Positions 23,600-33,079 of a DNA stretch of 64,000 nucleotides are shown piece by piece. Within the stretch, counting starts at the first letter, position 1. The number at the start of each line of letters is the position of its first letter. The notes under the pieces are model-generated. The model saw only the letters and a program-made list of their open reading frames with translations, did no database searches and was not told the origin of the DNA. Source of the stretch: Mytilus californianus (lineage: Eukaryota; Mollusca; Bivalvia; Mytilida; Mytilidae); assembly GCF_021869535.1 (NCBI RefSeq), contig NW_026262593.1, positions 52,378,318-52,442,317 of the forward strand, written 5' to 3'. The position numbers were made by a program, and so were the translations under genes.

Positions 23600-23755
23600 A
23601 TTTTTGGGGCCCTTTATAGCTTGCTGTTCGGTGTGAGCCAAGGCTCCGTGTTGAAGGCCGTACTTTGACCTATAATGGTTTACTTTTACAAATTGTGACT
23701 TGAATGGAGAGTTGTCTCATTGGCACTCATACCACATCTTCTTATATCTGTTAAA
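23600..23755 (+). repeat. Common mussel dispersed repeat, plus-strand copy
   Basis: It contains 'ttgaaggccgtactttgacc' and 'gttgtctcattggcactcat'. It truncates the left end of the adjacent MITE. Confidence 0.65.
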
Positions 23756-23762
23756 TGTCCTA

Positions 23763-24100
23763 TCTTTCCATGTATTGCTAATAAATATTTTGCCCGCTAA
23801 CCCCTACTTTTCTTTTCATCAATTTATTACATATAGTTTAAAAAGCCATATTTGAAAATCTTATAAAATCCTTGTTATGTTTTCATAGTTTTTGAAAGAT
23901 AAAGGCGGCGCTAATGTTAAATGTGAAAAAATCTAGAGAGAGTCATTTCCCGCCAAATTTTCAATGGCTTATATCTCGAAAACAAGTGCAGGGACCCTTC
24001 AATTTTTTCTGTCTATTTAGTTCCTTTATTCATATACTTTCAATTCATAACAGTCTTTTAAAAACTTGTTATTTTGAAACAGAGTAGCGAACATCCTTAA
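23763..24100 (-). mobile_element. TTAA-ended MITE, copy 1, truncated on the left
   Basis: It matches copy 3 from 'ccatgtattg' to the right end AGCGAACATCC-TTAA. About 60 bp of the left end is missing and has been replaced by another dispersed repeat. Confidence 0.7.
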
Positions 24101-24962
24101 CCAAGCACAAATCAACCAATAAACCGTTTCTTTTACATATAGATCACTAGAAATTAGAATTGAACATTAAAAACTGTGGAAAAACGAATAAAAATTTGTA
24201 CTGAATATAGTTACAATATCTGATGAAAGGCAAACACAATTAACAATTAACAATAGTAAAGTACATGTAGGAACTGTCTAACGCATAACTGAAAAAAACT
24301 AGTATTATTATATGAAAAAAAGTTGGCCAGCTGGTACATTGGTTAAAAAGTCAATCGCTAAACAAAGGTCTTTTTGAAGCGTAGCTGATTAGTGATTTAA
24401 ATCTTTCATATGAAATATAAGTTTACACCAATAAAAGAAACAAAACACCTCTGATAGATCGAAACAAACATGTTTTCGTATGTTTTGTAAATGAGACAAT
24501 AATTAGGCGATACCTGAATTGTAATTGTTCTTCTAAGATTTCTTAATTGGATACTAAAAGATAGTTTTAGGTTATATTGAATAGTGATGCGCTTCAAAGG
24601 ATATATGTTCATGTCAATGTAGGTATAGATAAAAGTTTATAAGTAATATAGACCATGATATTTTTTATTTCCTAGATAAGTAGGAAAGGTGAACTGATAC
24701 AATTAAGGTAAGAACATATTCTTCGAAAAGTAGGAACATGTGAGAAAATACCAGCTTATTCCTATAAGAAGCAAAGCAGACCGTTGACTGATTTACGAGG
24801 TCAGACCATATTCTTAGAAAAGTAGAAAAAGTGAGAAGATATATTCTAGGTAAACTTATTTAATTGTTATTTTTCTGGACAGAAGTGAAACCATTTAAAC
24901 TGTAGTTTGACTATTAGGTAACCAGAGTTTTGTGTCAAGCATACATGAATAATACTTTATTA
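24097..24962 (+). repeat. Local duplication, copy B
   Basis: Starting TTAACCAAGCACAAATCAAC immediately after the MITE, it is diverged from copy A by substitutions and by an extra segment of roughly 150 bp near 24640-24790. Confidence 0.7.
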
Positions 24963-25180
24963 TGCTTGTAGGGGAATCTGCCGAGGTGTGGCGATGGTGT
25001 CAGTGACCTGACTAAATTAAGTTGAATTATTCGTTTCCACACCTTTTTCAACCATCAATGACGATATGATTCCGCTTGAATATTTGGTCTAGGCCAATTT
25101 AAATTTTGATATGTATAGTTAGAAGGTTTTAATGTCATAACAGGGGTGTACAACATGATATTCCATCATATAAAGCACAA

Positions 25181-25411
25181 AGATTATGTAAAAAATGCAC
25201 ATTGGATAAAGTTGAAGATGAATAACATTTTATATGTCAATGTCCCATTTATAATCTCTTGAGAAAAGAGTTATATGATAAAATTTTGATAAGTTGTAAA
25301 AATTTAGAGATTTTAAACACCAGTGCCAAGTTTAATTAGCTTTTTATTAAAGAAAACCTAGAGGTATTAAAAGTTATTGCAATTTATATTAATAAATGTT
25401 TTGAACCGAGA
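25181..25411 (+). pseudogene. LINE ORF2 C-terminal relic
   Basis: The 77-codon frame reads RLCKKCTLDKVEDE-stop-HFICQCPIYNLLR and on to VIAIYINKCFE. The C-x2-C...VEDExHFxxxCPxY pattern is the zinc-binding C-terminal motif of non-LTR retrotransposon polymerases. Two in-frame stops show it is dead. It ends about 80 bp before the left repeat of the YR element. Confidence 0.7.
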
Positions 25412-25492
25412 AAACTATCAATATAGTACATATATGCTTATATATATATATATGTAACCCATTAAGAATATTTGCCTGTAAATATTATATAC

Positions 25493-25556
25493 ATAATTTC
25501 AATCGGTTGATTTTAAGAATTAGAATGAAATTATTTTCTTCTGATTTGTCTGCCCA
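25493..25556 (+). repeat. Left 64-bp direct repeat of the YR element
   Basis: It begins ATAATTTCAATCGGTTG and ends TGTCTGCCCA. It is 62/64 identical by eye to 28782-28845. Ngaro-type elements end in split direct repeats rather than LTRs, which fits a short direct repeat here. Confidence 0.85.
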
Positions 25557-25975
25557 TAGGTGACGTTTTTAGGTTATGTGTTTTATGTGATTTGGCGGTT
25601 AAATCATTTAGCACGACAGGGTCTACTCGATCGGTCATGTTAATTGTTCTAGTTGTGTTTATCGATTTAAGTACATTCGAATTTAGTCATGTTTAACCCC
25701 GTCGCATTTTGCGCCTGTCCCAAGTCAGGAGCCTCTGGCCTTTGTTAGTCCAGTATGTTTTTTACTTTTAGTTCATTTATATGTTTTGGAGTTTAGTGTG
25801 TCGTCCATTTTCACTGAACTAACACACAATTTTAGTTAGGGGCCAGCTGTTGACCACCTCCGGGTGCGGGATTTTCTCGCTGCATTAAAGACCCATTGGT
25901 GGCCTTCGGCTGTTTTCTGCTCTTTGGTCGGGTTGTTGTCTCTTTGACATATTCCCCATTTCCATTCTCAATTTT
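25557..25975 (+). other. Leader of the YR element, containing sequence shared with dispersed repeats
   Basis: This is untranslated sequence before the gag start. Positions 25695-25760 match the 'caagtcaggagcc' block found at 16800, 33780, 37740 and 61560. Positions 25838-25972 match, in reverse, the repeat at 9155-9297. Either the leader is the source of these genomic fragments or it was built from them. Confidence 0.6.
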
Positions 25976-26317
25976 ATGGATAATGAAGGTGAACCAGATA
26001 TCTCGCTGAGAACTGTTTTAACTGCTGTAAATCAACAGAGTAAAGATATCGAGGCAATTATTGATGCTAAAGTGACGGAGAAAATTGGTGGATTAAGAGA
26101 AGGGTTGCAGGGTGCCAACCAGTTGATGAAATCCCAGGTTAAGAAACTTAAAACAGACGCTTCCTATAAATGGAAATACGAAGGTAATAAGATCCAATTT
26201 GACTTTAATACTAGTACTGAAAATCTCGAGGATCTTGTTCAGACTTTGTGGGCTATAGACAATGGGAAGGTAGATTACGCACAAGATTTGTTATCATCTA
26301 CCGTAGAGAAAATTAAG
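25976..26317 (+). pseudogene. gag-like ORF, 5' part (YR retroelement)
   Basis: The ORF starts MDNEGEPDISLRTVL, contains a mixed-charge, probably coiled region (about residues 15-60), and then KWKYEGNKIQF, a motif I associate with gag proteins of mollusc YR retroelements. The native frame runs to Lys at 26315-26317, where a DNA transposon is inserted. The ORF reads on into the transposon for another 17 residues before a stop. The protein would be a nucleic-acid-binding structural protein. Confidence 0.65.
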
Positions 26318-26318
26318 T

Positions 26319-26359
26319 TTCATGTGGACCCTTTGGCAAAAATGGCTGCATTTTCACCT
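26319..26359 (+). repeat. Left terminal inverted repeat of the MULE
   Basis: It starts TTCATGTGGACCC and ends GCTGCATTTTCACCT. It is matched in reverse complement at 27521-27561 with about four mismatches. Confidence 0.75.
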
Positions 26360-26375
26360 TGTTTAGCTTAAAACT

Positions 26376-26735
26376 TTAGAAGACATTGGTGAAGCTGACA
26401 ACATACCCGCTACAACATCATTTACTGATGATGTGACAGAGTTCTGGGTTGACGGATATCGCTTTCTATGGAACCACTACTACACTGAAGGACCTCCCAC
26501 CACCAATCACCTGGAAGGATGGAACATCAAAATTAAGAAGAGACTCCAACATGTCAACCTCAGCATGTACTACATCACTGAGTAACTGAAGAAGACCCAG
26601 GTACTGACAGAATGTAACATTAGCCAGTATGCAGCAGGAGGAGCCCGCCCACTAAAAAAGACGCAGATACAGAGTAATTGACACCAGACTCCAACTACTG
26701 AAAGACAGATACCAACAAGGACTCATCGTGATAGA
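26376..26735 (+). pseudogene. MULE transposase C-terminal fragment
   Basis: The translated frame reads DDVTEFWVDGYRFLW, then TNHLEGWNIKIKKR, resembling the 'TNNxxEGWH' block of FLYWCH-associated Mutator-like transposases. It is broken by a TAA (26583) and then a frameshift; a second frame resumes with DTRLQLLKDRYQQG, the usual C-terminal block. Only the end of the enzyme is left, so it is inactive. Confidence 0.65.
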
Positions 26736-26739
26736 CTAC

Positions 26740-27520
26740 TCTGACGCAGAATCACATCTTTTCCATTTGAACTGAACAACTTCGTGAAATATTGTAATTA
26801 CTGACTTTGTGAATATATTGTTTTGTGACATTTGAAATATATATATATATAAAAAATTGCATTTCCCATCATTATACATATAGTGCCCCATATTACTTAT
26901 TTTACCATATAGCTTTATTTTTTTCCTTATGCAATGCATTTATATAAACTTGATTCATATATTATATAAATTATGATTGCAATAAAAGACAACTTGTATT
27001 GATGTATTTATATGAAAATCATTCAAAAACTGTGGAATTATTAAGACACTTTTATAACTGAATGTCAATGTTTAATCATTAGTAACTTTTGTACACAAAT
27101 AAATCGATTGAATTGATATTAAATCATTGAGAGAAAAAATAATTGATTTGTTCATTATTTTTCTATACAAATGAAAATGTAAAATAAAAAATACCCGAAT
27201 ATATAGAAAACACTAATAAACTATATACCCAAGTTGGAACAGACTATACAATTGTATGCTCATTAAACCTTTTGTCTTTTTTGTTTTCTTTACTAATAGA
27301 TAATTGGTATAATTAAAAGTGGGCAAACCAGGAGTAAACCTTTCCATCTTAGTTTTATTTAGCACCTTCTGGAGGAATGTAAAAAAATGCACTGCAAAAT
27401 CAGGCTAAGTTTTTAATTTTCTAAAACATAAAATATATTTGAAATTTATTTATCTAGGGCATGCTGTGCCTTAAAACTTTCTCAGATGCACAGTTTTGGC
27501 TGCACTCAAAGTAAATTTTG
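26740..27520. other. Non-coding interior of the MULE
   Basis: This is AT-rich sequence with a short (TA)n run near 26840. There is no ORF with recognisable similarity. Confidence 0.5.
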
Positions 27521-27561
27521 AGGTGAAAATGCAGCCACTTTAGACGAAGGGTCCACATGAA
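27521..27561 (-). repeat. Right terminal inverted repeat of the MULE
   Basis: It is the reverse complement of the left repeat and ends GGGTCCACATGAA. It is followed by CCTTAAG, which repeats the bases just before the left end. Confidence 0.75.
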
Positions 27562-27568
27562 CCTTAAG

Positions 27569-28018
27569 CATCGTAACAAACTCATCAAAATAGCTGACAC
27601 TTCCGAGGGAGGTTGGGATACCACCAGGCAATACGACGCTAATCCTATTGCAAGTGATTCTGAGGATGAAGTAAAAATTATCCGAGCTGACAATAGAGCT
27701 GTCCGCAAGAAGAAAGGAAAGGCTAAGCAGGTTAGAGGAAATGGTTCCAAAACTAAGGCTAACAATCAGTCTCTATTAGGACAGGTTCCAAACTTCGTTC
27801 CGCAGCCCTTTCGTGTGCCTCAGCAACCTTGGTTCAATGGAATTCCCCTTCAGCAAGGTTTCAACGCTGGAAAGATGCAGAGGGGACAATGCTACTCTTG
27901 TGGGTCCTACGCACACTACAGGTCAACAGTAGTAAACCAGCCACCAAGACCAGGCCGCAGTGAATTTTTGAAAGGCATTTTCTGGAGAATTGCCGAATCT
28001 ACCTGTCTCATTAGTTAG
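27569..28018 (+). pseudogene. gag-like ORF, 3' part with broken zinc knuckle
   Basis: The frame resumes immediately after the inserted transposon: HRNKLIKIADTSEGGWDT, an acidic patch SDSEDE, a basic stretch (KKKGKAK), then a CCHC-type knuckle at about 27890 in which the last Cys is replaced (C-x2-C-x4-H-x4-V). After the knuckle the frame ends at 28018, and sequence that should encode reverse transcriptase is missing. The upstream and downstream pieces are in the same frame once the insertion and one target-site copy are discounted. Confidence 0.65.
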
Positions 28019-28637
28019 TAAAGTGAATTTACTTCCAGAATTACTTTCGGAATCTCTAGCAGTTTCTACAACAAAAGGATTTTATCACAGTTTTTTACGA
28101 TGGAAAAAATGGGCTACATTGAACGGAATTGAAAACGTTGACAATTTACCAAACAAAAGGCTTGAAAGTAAAACAGATGTATATAGAGATGGCAATTCAG
28201 TATTAATTGCCCGTACACATTCAAATAAGTGTCCAGTAAAAAACATGGAATTATATTTGTAGTGGGCTGATATTTCTTGCGATTCTGATGAGTTTATTTT
28301 TCGAAATTTGACCCAATGTAAAGATGTCTATGTTTTGCGTAGAGAGAATACACCATTATCGTATTCGAGGATGCGTGAGCTCTTTATTGAAGCTTTCAAG
28401 CCTTTTGTTCATAACATTCAGCGATATGGCTTGCACAGGTTGAGGTCTGGAGGTGCTAGTGTTTGTGCTAATTTAGGTTTACCAGACCGCCTTTTTAAGA
28501 GACACGGTAGATGGCGTTCCGAAACGACCAAAGATGGTTACGTTAAGGATTCCTTAGATGATTTGCTTAAAGTGTCCAAAAATTTAGGGTTAAAGATTTA
28601 TTGCTTTAATTTTAAATTCTTTTATTGCATGATATAG
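27990..28637 (+). pseudogene. Tyrosine recombinase (integrase) domain of the YR element, broken
   Basis: One frame carries an N-terminal SAM-like segment (LLSESLAVSTTKGFYHSFLRW), then, after an apparent internal deletion near 28160, the catalytic half. An in-frame TAG at 28260 interrupts it. The catalytic signatures GLHRLRSGG (His-x-x-Arg), KRHGRW (second His) and the Tyr in KDGYV are all present. The first catalytic Arg region falls in the deleted part. This enzyme would integrate the circular DNA intermediate without a DDE integrase. The frame runs to a TGA near 28637. Confidence 0.75.
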
Positions 28638-28781
28638 AACTAACTTTCTTCAAAATTTTCCCGTTCTTTGTGTTTCGGCCATCAGCTCTGTCGTGTGGTA
28701 TTGCACTTTACTATTTCTTGTTATTATTATTATGAGAATAATATGAGGTTCTGATATATGGGTATTAACGGAAGAAGAAAT

Positions 28782-28845
28782 ATAATTTCAACCGGTTGAT
28801 TTTAAGAATTAGAATGAAATTATTTTCTTCTGAATTGTCTGCCCA
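28782..28845 (+). repeat. Right 64-bp direct repeat of the YR element
   Basis: It differs from the left copy at two positions (AATCGG/AACCGG and GATTTG/GAATTG). It lies about 160 bp after the end of the recombinase frame. Confidence 0.85.
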
Positions 28846-29159
28846 ATCTTTTAAGAGTGTAACCAGAACCATTCTTTCCTCGCCCTTTTCTTTCTCTTTA
28901 CATCGTTTAATAATACCCCAAACATGCTTAAGACGGTCTTATTGATCCTGATTAAGTTAACAACGTGGGAATACTTAAGAGTGAAAATAATATTATGGTT
29001 CAGTGCTAAAGACCACGAAAACCGGATTTTAAACAAGAGGATATACCCCACCACCTTTGCAACGGGAAAATTTGACATGACCGGTTTATTATCGGTGCAT
29101 TTTCATTGGTTATCAATTTATGAATAAAGGAAAGATGTCATTCATTTTCGTAACCCCGA

Positions 29160-29830
29160 ACAACGATGTTTTATAGTTTTAGTGGAAATTTGAGGATCAT
29201 TTCAAAAGAAACATTGGTGTGATTCCCAATAAGACTACATGACGTAGAATTTAACAACTATATGTCATCGTACGGCCTTCACCAATTAGTAAAACCCATA
29301 CCACATAGTCAGCAATATTAGGCCCCGAAAGGAAAAAATGTAAAACTATTCAAACGAGAAAACTCACGGCCTGCCTTATGAACAACACAATATACTGAAT
29401 AACGGGCTCCTGCCTTGGGAAGTATTATAAGACAGTGTTTTAACTTTATTTTTAATTTGAGGATAAGTATAAATTAGAGAATGTTTTGAAGTTTTTGGAA
29501 AAAAATGAGGATAATTATATATAAGACAGTATATTATAGACTTTGGGGGGAATTTGAGGATCAGTATTTATAGGACAGTATTTTATTTATCAAGAAATAT
29601 CGGAATATTCATACCGTTTATTCCGTTAAAATGCAGTTTTTCAAATTCTTTCACGGAATAAACTGTACTGATAGATCGATATATAGTAAGTGATTGTGTA
29701 AGTTTTGGTGGAAATTTATGGATCAGTATATCCTAGTTTAGCGGGAAATTTGAGGATCAGTATATATGAGATACTATTTTATAGCTTTGGGAGAAATTTG
29801 TGGATCAGTATATATAAGACAGTTGTTAGA
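29160..29830 (+). repeat. Degenerate tandem repeat with unit 'ggaaatttgaggatcagtat'
   Basis: At least six scattered units of roughly 45-55 bp (TTTTATAGTTTTGGTGGAAA, TTTGAGGATCAGTATATATA, AGACAGTA) recur, interrupted by a dispersed mussel repeat (29210-29410) and an inverted pair around GGAATAAAC near 29600-29660. Confidence 0.55.
29210..29410 (-). repeat. Common mussel dispersed repeat, minus-strand copy
   Basis: It contains 'cgtacggccttcaccaatta', 'ataccacatagtcagc' and 'gagaaaactcacggcct'. Confidence 0.6.
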
Positions 29831-30059
29831 AATGACAATAATTTCTTTAATAGTTTAGTGTCTAAAAAGGTCTCTTTTGTGGAGTATCAGGAAAAAAATT
29901 GGGCTTGGTATTATTATGGGGTGTTAGAAGATATAGCCATAAATCATATATGCTAACTTGTCATTCCGTCGCAAAATCATGAAGATTTTGCGTCATGGAA
30001 TAAACGTCTTGTAAAATTATCTTGATTTCTTCGCATGTTAATTATTAATCATATGTAAA

Positions 30060-31040
30060 ACAAGGGTCATTTACATTCAAAGAGTAGTTAAGGGGTGGGT
30101 AGAACCACACTTACATTAAAACGTGTTAAGTAAGATTCGTGCTACGCTCGTAAATTCTTAAGTTGATGCAAAGAGTTCCTACTAAAGGACAAAAAAATTA
30201 AGATGTTCTCGAGTTACCTGAATTGATAAGTTTATGATAAGGGGATGCAAAGAATTCCCTTAAATCCGTAAGAATTTGAAATGTCCAAAGGGCTGTCAAT
30301 CATTCTAAGATTGATATATGATTGCTTCTTGTTAAACTCTTAGTCACTAAGACAGTCTTAAGATAATCTTAAGAACTAAGAGAGCTTCTTGTTACCGGCC
30401 CCTGGTCTGGCTGTGGTTTAAGATCTTAGAATTAAGATGATTATATTCATATTTACACATATGATTATCAAAATTATTGTGTCAATTATCAAAATCATTT
30501 TAATAAATTACTTTGCTCCTCATGGGCCCTTTAATTGGAATAAAAATATCTTATAAAGCTTACTGTTCGACCAATCCCTACCCCCCCCCCCCCCCCCCCC
30601 CAATAAATAAATAAAAGCAACACGTCTAAAACCACGAAGTTATTTATTTGACGAAATTTCTTGTGTGTGGTCTTTCTAGACTGATCTGATCTGTACAGTT
30701 CTTTAGTTTTTTTTTCTTACAATTGCACTGAACGAGTTAAAATGGAGGATTCAAAACCAATTAACACTTCTAATCTAGGCTACCCCACCATATATTAATG
30801 TGCCAGTTCCAGAAATCTTGTCTATGGTCGTCGTTGAGCAAAATAATTTTGTATATTTAGAATCTGATTACCCTTCCGAAGGACCTAATATCACCCCCGG
30901 AGTTTTGTGGGCTCGTTTGTCTTTTCATCGTTTTTCGTATTTTGCCAGGTCGTTGGCGGTTTCCCTTAATCGTATGAATTTTCAGCTTTTTTTAAAAAGA
31001 AACATATGATATGTTATGTTAATATTAGGGACGATTAATA
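30060..31040. other. Dispersed-repeat-like sequence, no gene
   Basis: Segment 30110-30420 has self-complementary TTAAG-rich words ('cttaagataatcttaagaac') typical of a folded repeat. The rest, including the ORF at 30800-31009, is unrecognised. Confidence 0.4.
30577..30600. repeat. Poly-C run
   Basis: About two dozen C in a row, followed by (AATA)n. Comparable poly-G runs are at 45137-45154 and 46899-46914. Lengths of such runs are often uncertain in assemblies. Confidence 0.8.
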
Positions 31041-31270
31041 TATGAATTAAAGGAGATATCAATGAGACATTGACCCAACGACACAAATAATCAAAACACA
31101 TCTAGTTCATTATAAGATTGCATAGCTTGACGTATGGAATGGATACTTCTTTATCATCGATGTATTTTGACCTTTTTTATGACCTTTTCCTTAAGTGTGT
31201 TGTTGGGTAAAATTGTTTCATCGACAAACACGAATTCTTGACTCCACCAATCTAGCCACAACTGCTATTT

Positions 31271-31307
31271 TTAAAATTCTATTTCAGGTCAATTAAGAGG
31301 GCTTACA
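31271..31307 (+). promoter_or_regulatory. 3' splice site and 5' UTR of the profilin at 31308
   Basis: A T-rich tract ending atttcag (31287) is followed by a 20-nt leader that matches the leader of the second profilin (41647-41666) at 13 of 20 positions by hand, followed by ATG. Confidence 0.6.
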
Positions 31308-31727
31308 ATGTCGTGGGATAGTTATATAGACAACCTTATAACTAGGTCAATAGATGCTTTTGGTATTTGTCACGTCGACAAAGCATGTATTATAGGAATA
31401 AATGGTCAACTCTGGACGACTGCTGGTAATGCAAATGCGATAAAGTTAAAACAAGACGAAGCATATCATATTTCGAACTGCTTCAAAGCAAAGGATTTTT
31501 CTCTATTTATTACATGTGGTATTGTAGCTGAAGGTCGTAAATACTTCTTCTTGAAGGAAGACGATCGGAAAATAGTTTACGCCAAACTGAAAAATCATGG
31601 TTCATTGACATTTCAGTGTTGTGAGACCAGTATAGTTATTGCTCATACTGAAGAAGGAGGTCAGCTAGGCACTACAAATAAAGCTGTATATGCTATTGCG
31701 AAGTATTTGGAGTCGTTGAATTTTTAG
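31308..31727 (+). CDS. Profilin, diverged paralogue (139 aa)
   Basis: Profilin binds G-actin, poly-proline and phosphoinositides and controls actin filament assembly in the cytosol. The N-terminus MSWDSYIDNL carries the Trp3/Tyr6 pair of the poly-proline site, CIIG and WTT follow as in the family, and the C-terminal block AHTEEGGQ...TNKAV...IAKYLES is the actin-binding helix region. The length of 139 aa is normal. The coding region is one uninterrupted exon. A 3' splice site (atttcag, ending 31287) precedes 20 nt of 5' UTR and aligns with the same junction in the paralogue at 41667, so an upstream non-coding exon is implied. By hand count it is about 60% identical to that paralogue. It is the more derived copy: the GGGKW loop is reduced to NGQLW and extra Cys residues appear. 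The reading frame is intact and it is probably functional. Confidence 0.9.
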   Translation: MSWDSYIDNLITRSIDAFGICHVDKACIIGINGQLWTTAGNANAIKLKQDEAYHISNCFKAKDFSLFITCGIVAEGRKYFFLKEDDRKIVYAKLKNHGSLTFQCCETSIVIAHTEEGGQLGTTNKAVYAIAKYLESLNF

Positions 31728-32384
31728 TTAATTTGTTTTCTGTATACGAATCATCAAACACATTTGAAGATTTTCTATACTATAGTTTAAACGGTTACTT
31801 CTTAAAACAGTTAGCATATACTCATTTTTACTTGAATAGATATTTATAACGACATTTGTATGTTTTCTTCATTTATTTAAGTTTATATTGTAAATGTATG
31901 CAACATACATATTTCAGCTGTTTAATGTATAACCCAGAACTCTAAAGTATACAAGAAATACTTACTTTACCCACATCTATTACAGAATACGTACATAAGC
32001 ATCACTAGTGGTTATAATGTTTAGGCTTAAATATTAGAACAACACAGTGAATTCCATTGCATTCAGCCATAAGCTGAAAACATTTATTTTTATAATGTGA
32101 ATATAAGAAGATAGAGGACGTTGATAAGGCAGCAACCAAAAAACACTTTCACCAAAATATACTCCGTCGAATAGGTTTTAACTTTGCATCTTCGATCTAA
32201 CTTTTATTGTCACTTTTCCAGAATTTTTTTTCAGATCTTACATAGAATATGGGGTCACTTTTTTTAATGCAAATACCAGAATTGATCTCAGAAGAAAGTT
32301 TTTGGGACATCAGTTTGAGGATGGCGGGTAACTTCTCCCTTGGTCACCATAAGGTATAAAATTTCGGTAAAAATATCATCAAAG

Positions 32385-32530
32385 GTACCAGGCTTATAAT
32401 TGTCTACGCCAGACGCCCGTTTCGTCTACAAAAGACTCATCAGTGACGCACGAATAAAAAAAACCCTCATAAAGTACGTATTGAAGAGCATTGAGGAACA
32501 CAAATTCCGAAAGATTTTGTAAATACAGCT
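32385..32530 (+). repeat. Second copy of the 'gtttcgtctacaaaagac' repeat with 3' extension
   Basis: It shares 'taccagg...gtttcgtctacaaaagactc' with 57724-57811. The extension 'ctcataaagtacgtattgaa' recurs at 33978-34035. Confidence 0.55.
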
Positions 32531-32587
32531 GAGTAAATATTTTCCTGGTCCTTAGTAAATCCAAAAATTCATAGTTTGTTAAACAGT

Positions 32588-32771
32588 TAATTTAATTATT
32601 TAAGGAATGACTGTAATATTTTTTCTGTCTATGAAGAAATAACCTCAAAAATGTGGTGCACACTGAATGACCCACATAGCCTGTTATTTAAAAGTGTGGA
32701 CCACATTTTTTTTTAGGTTACTTCGAATAGACAAAAAAAATATTACAGTTATTCCTTATAATTTAATTGTA
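32588..32771. repeat. Palindromic element, about 185 bp
   Basis: The arms contain AAGGAATGACTGTAATATTTT, ATAACCTCAAAAATGTGG and GCACACT. They are mirrored at 32690-32771 with scattered mismatches. Confidence 0.7.
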
Positions 32772-32956
32772 AATCCCATTTTTAAGGAGTAAATCATGAG
32801 AAAAACTTTGATGACGTCACGGTCACATGACAAAATATAATGTCTATGAGCTAATAGACAAAAACATTTCAGCCAATCTGAAGATGTGTTACATCCAAAA
32901 TTAAATTATCATCATGAAAAGACGCATCAACTTACAAGACCCATGACTGATCATAA

Positions 32957-33075
32957 CTCGGTATACTTTGGATTCATTATCACTCGTGGGATACTTATTT
33001 TCGTGGATTACGTGTGTATAGGTAAACCAAGAATTTAAATGTCCAACGAAGTACACATTTTCTAAAAGGGGCATT
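32957..33075 (+). mobile_element. Palindromic 'ctgtggattc' MITE, left half
   Basis: It carries TTGGATTCATTATCACTCGTG, 'attttcgtggatt' and 'aaaccaagaatttaaatg', then stops. Confidence 0.55.
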
Positions 33076-33079
33076 AGCT

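Larger units (their letters stand above)
26318..27568 (+). mobile_element. MULE-type DNA transposon inserted in the gag gene
   Basis: It is an insertion of about 1.25 kb between two codons of gag. It has terminal inverted repeats of 41 bp (26319-26359 and 27521-27561; about 37/41 identical, both reading TTCATGTGGACCC inward) and a target-site duplication of 7-9 bp (AAAATTAAG / AACCTTAAG). Inside is a remnant of a Mutator-like transposase. Mutator-like elements make 8-10 bp target duplications, which fits. Confidence 0.7.
25493..28845 (+). mobile_element. DIRS/Ngaro-like tyrosine-recombinase retroelement, internally deleted and interrupted
   Basis: The element is flanked by 64-bp direct repeats (25493-25556 and 28782-28845; two mismatches). 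In order it holds a leader (25557-25975), a gag-like ORF split by a DNA transposon, a degraded zinc knuckle, and a tyrosine-recombinase domain. The reverse transcriptase and RNase H expected between gag and recombinase are absent, and the middle of the recombinase is also deleted. It is therefore non-autonomous and dead. Gag followed by a tyrosine recombinase identifies the YR retrotransposon order. The exact family (DIRS, Ngaro or PAT) is not decidable here. Confidence 0.75.

Noticed and set aside
27454-27765. 103-codon minus-strand ORF over the gag gene
   Set aside because: It is the antisense shadow of the gag frame and the MULE end.
30577-30600. Biological significance of the poly-C run
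   Set aside because: Homopolymer runs of this length are often assembly- or polymerase-dependent. It is recorded only as a repeat.
31308-31727. Processed pseudogene (retrocopy) of profilin
   Set aside because: The frame is intact, the 5' splice junction is shared with the paralogue, and there is no poly-A tail or target duplication at the ends.
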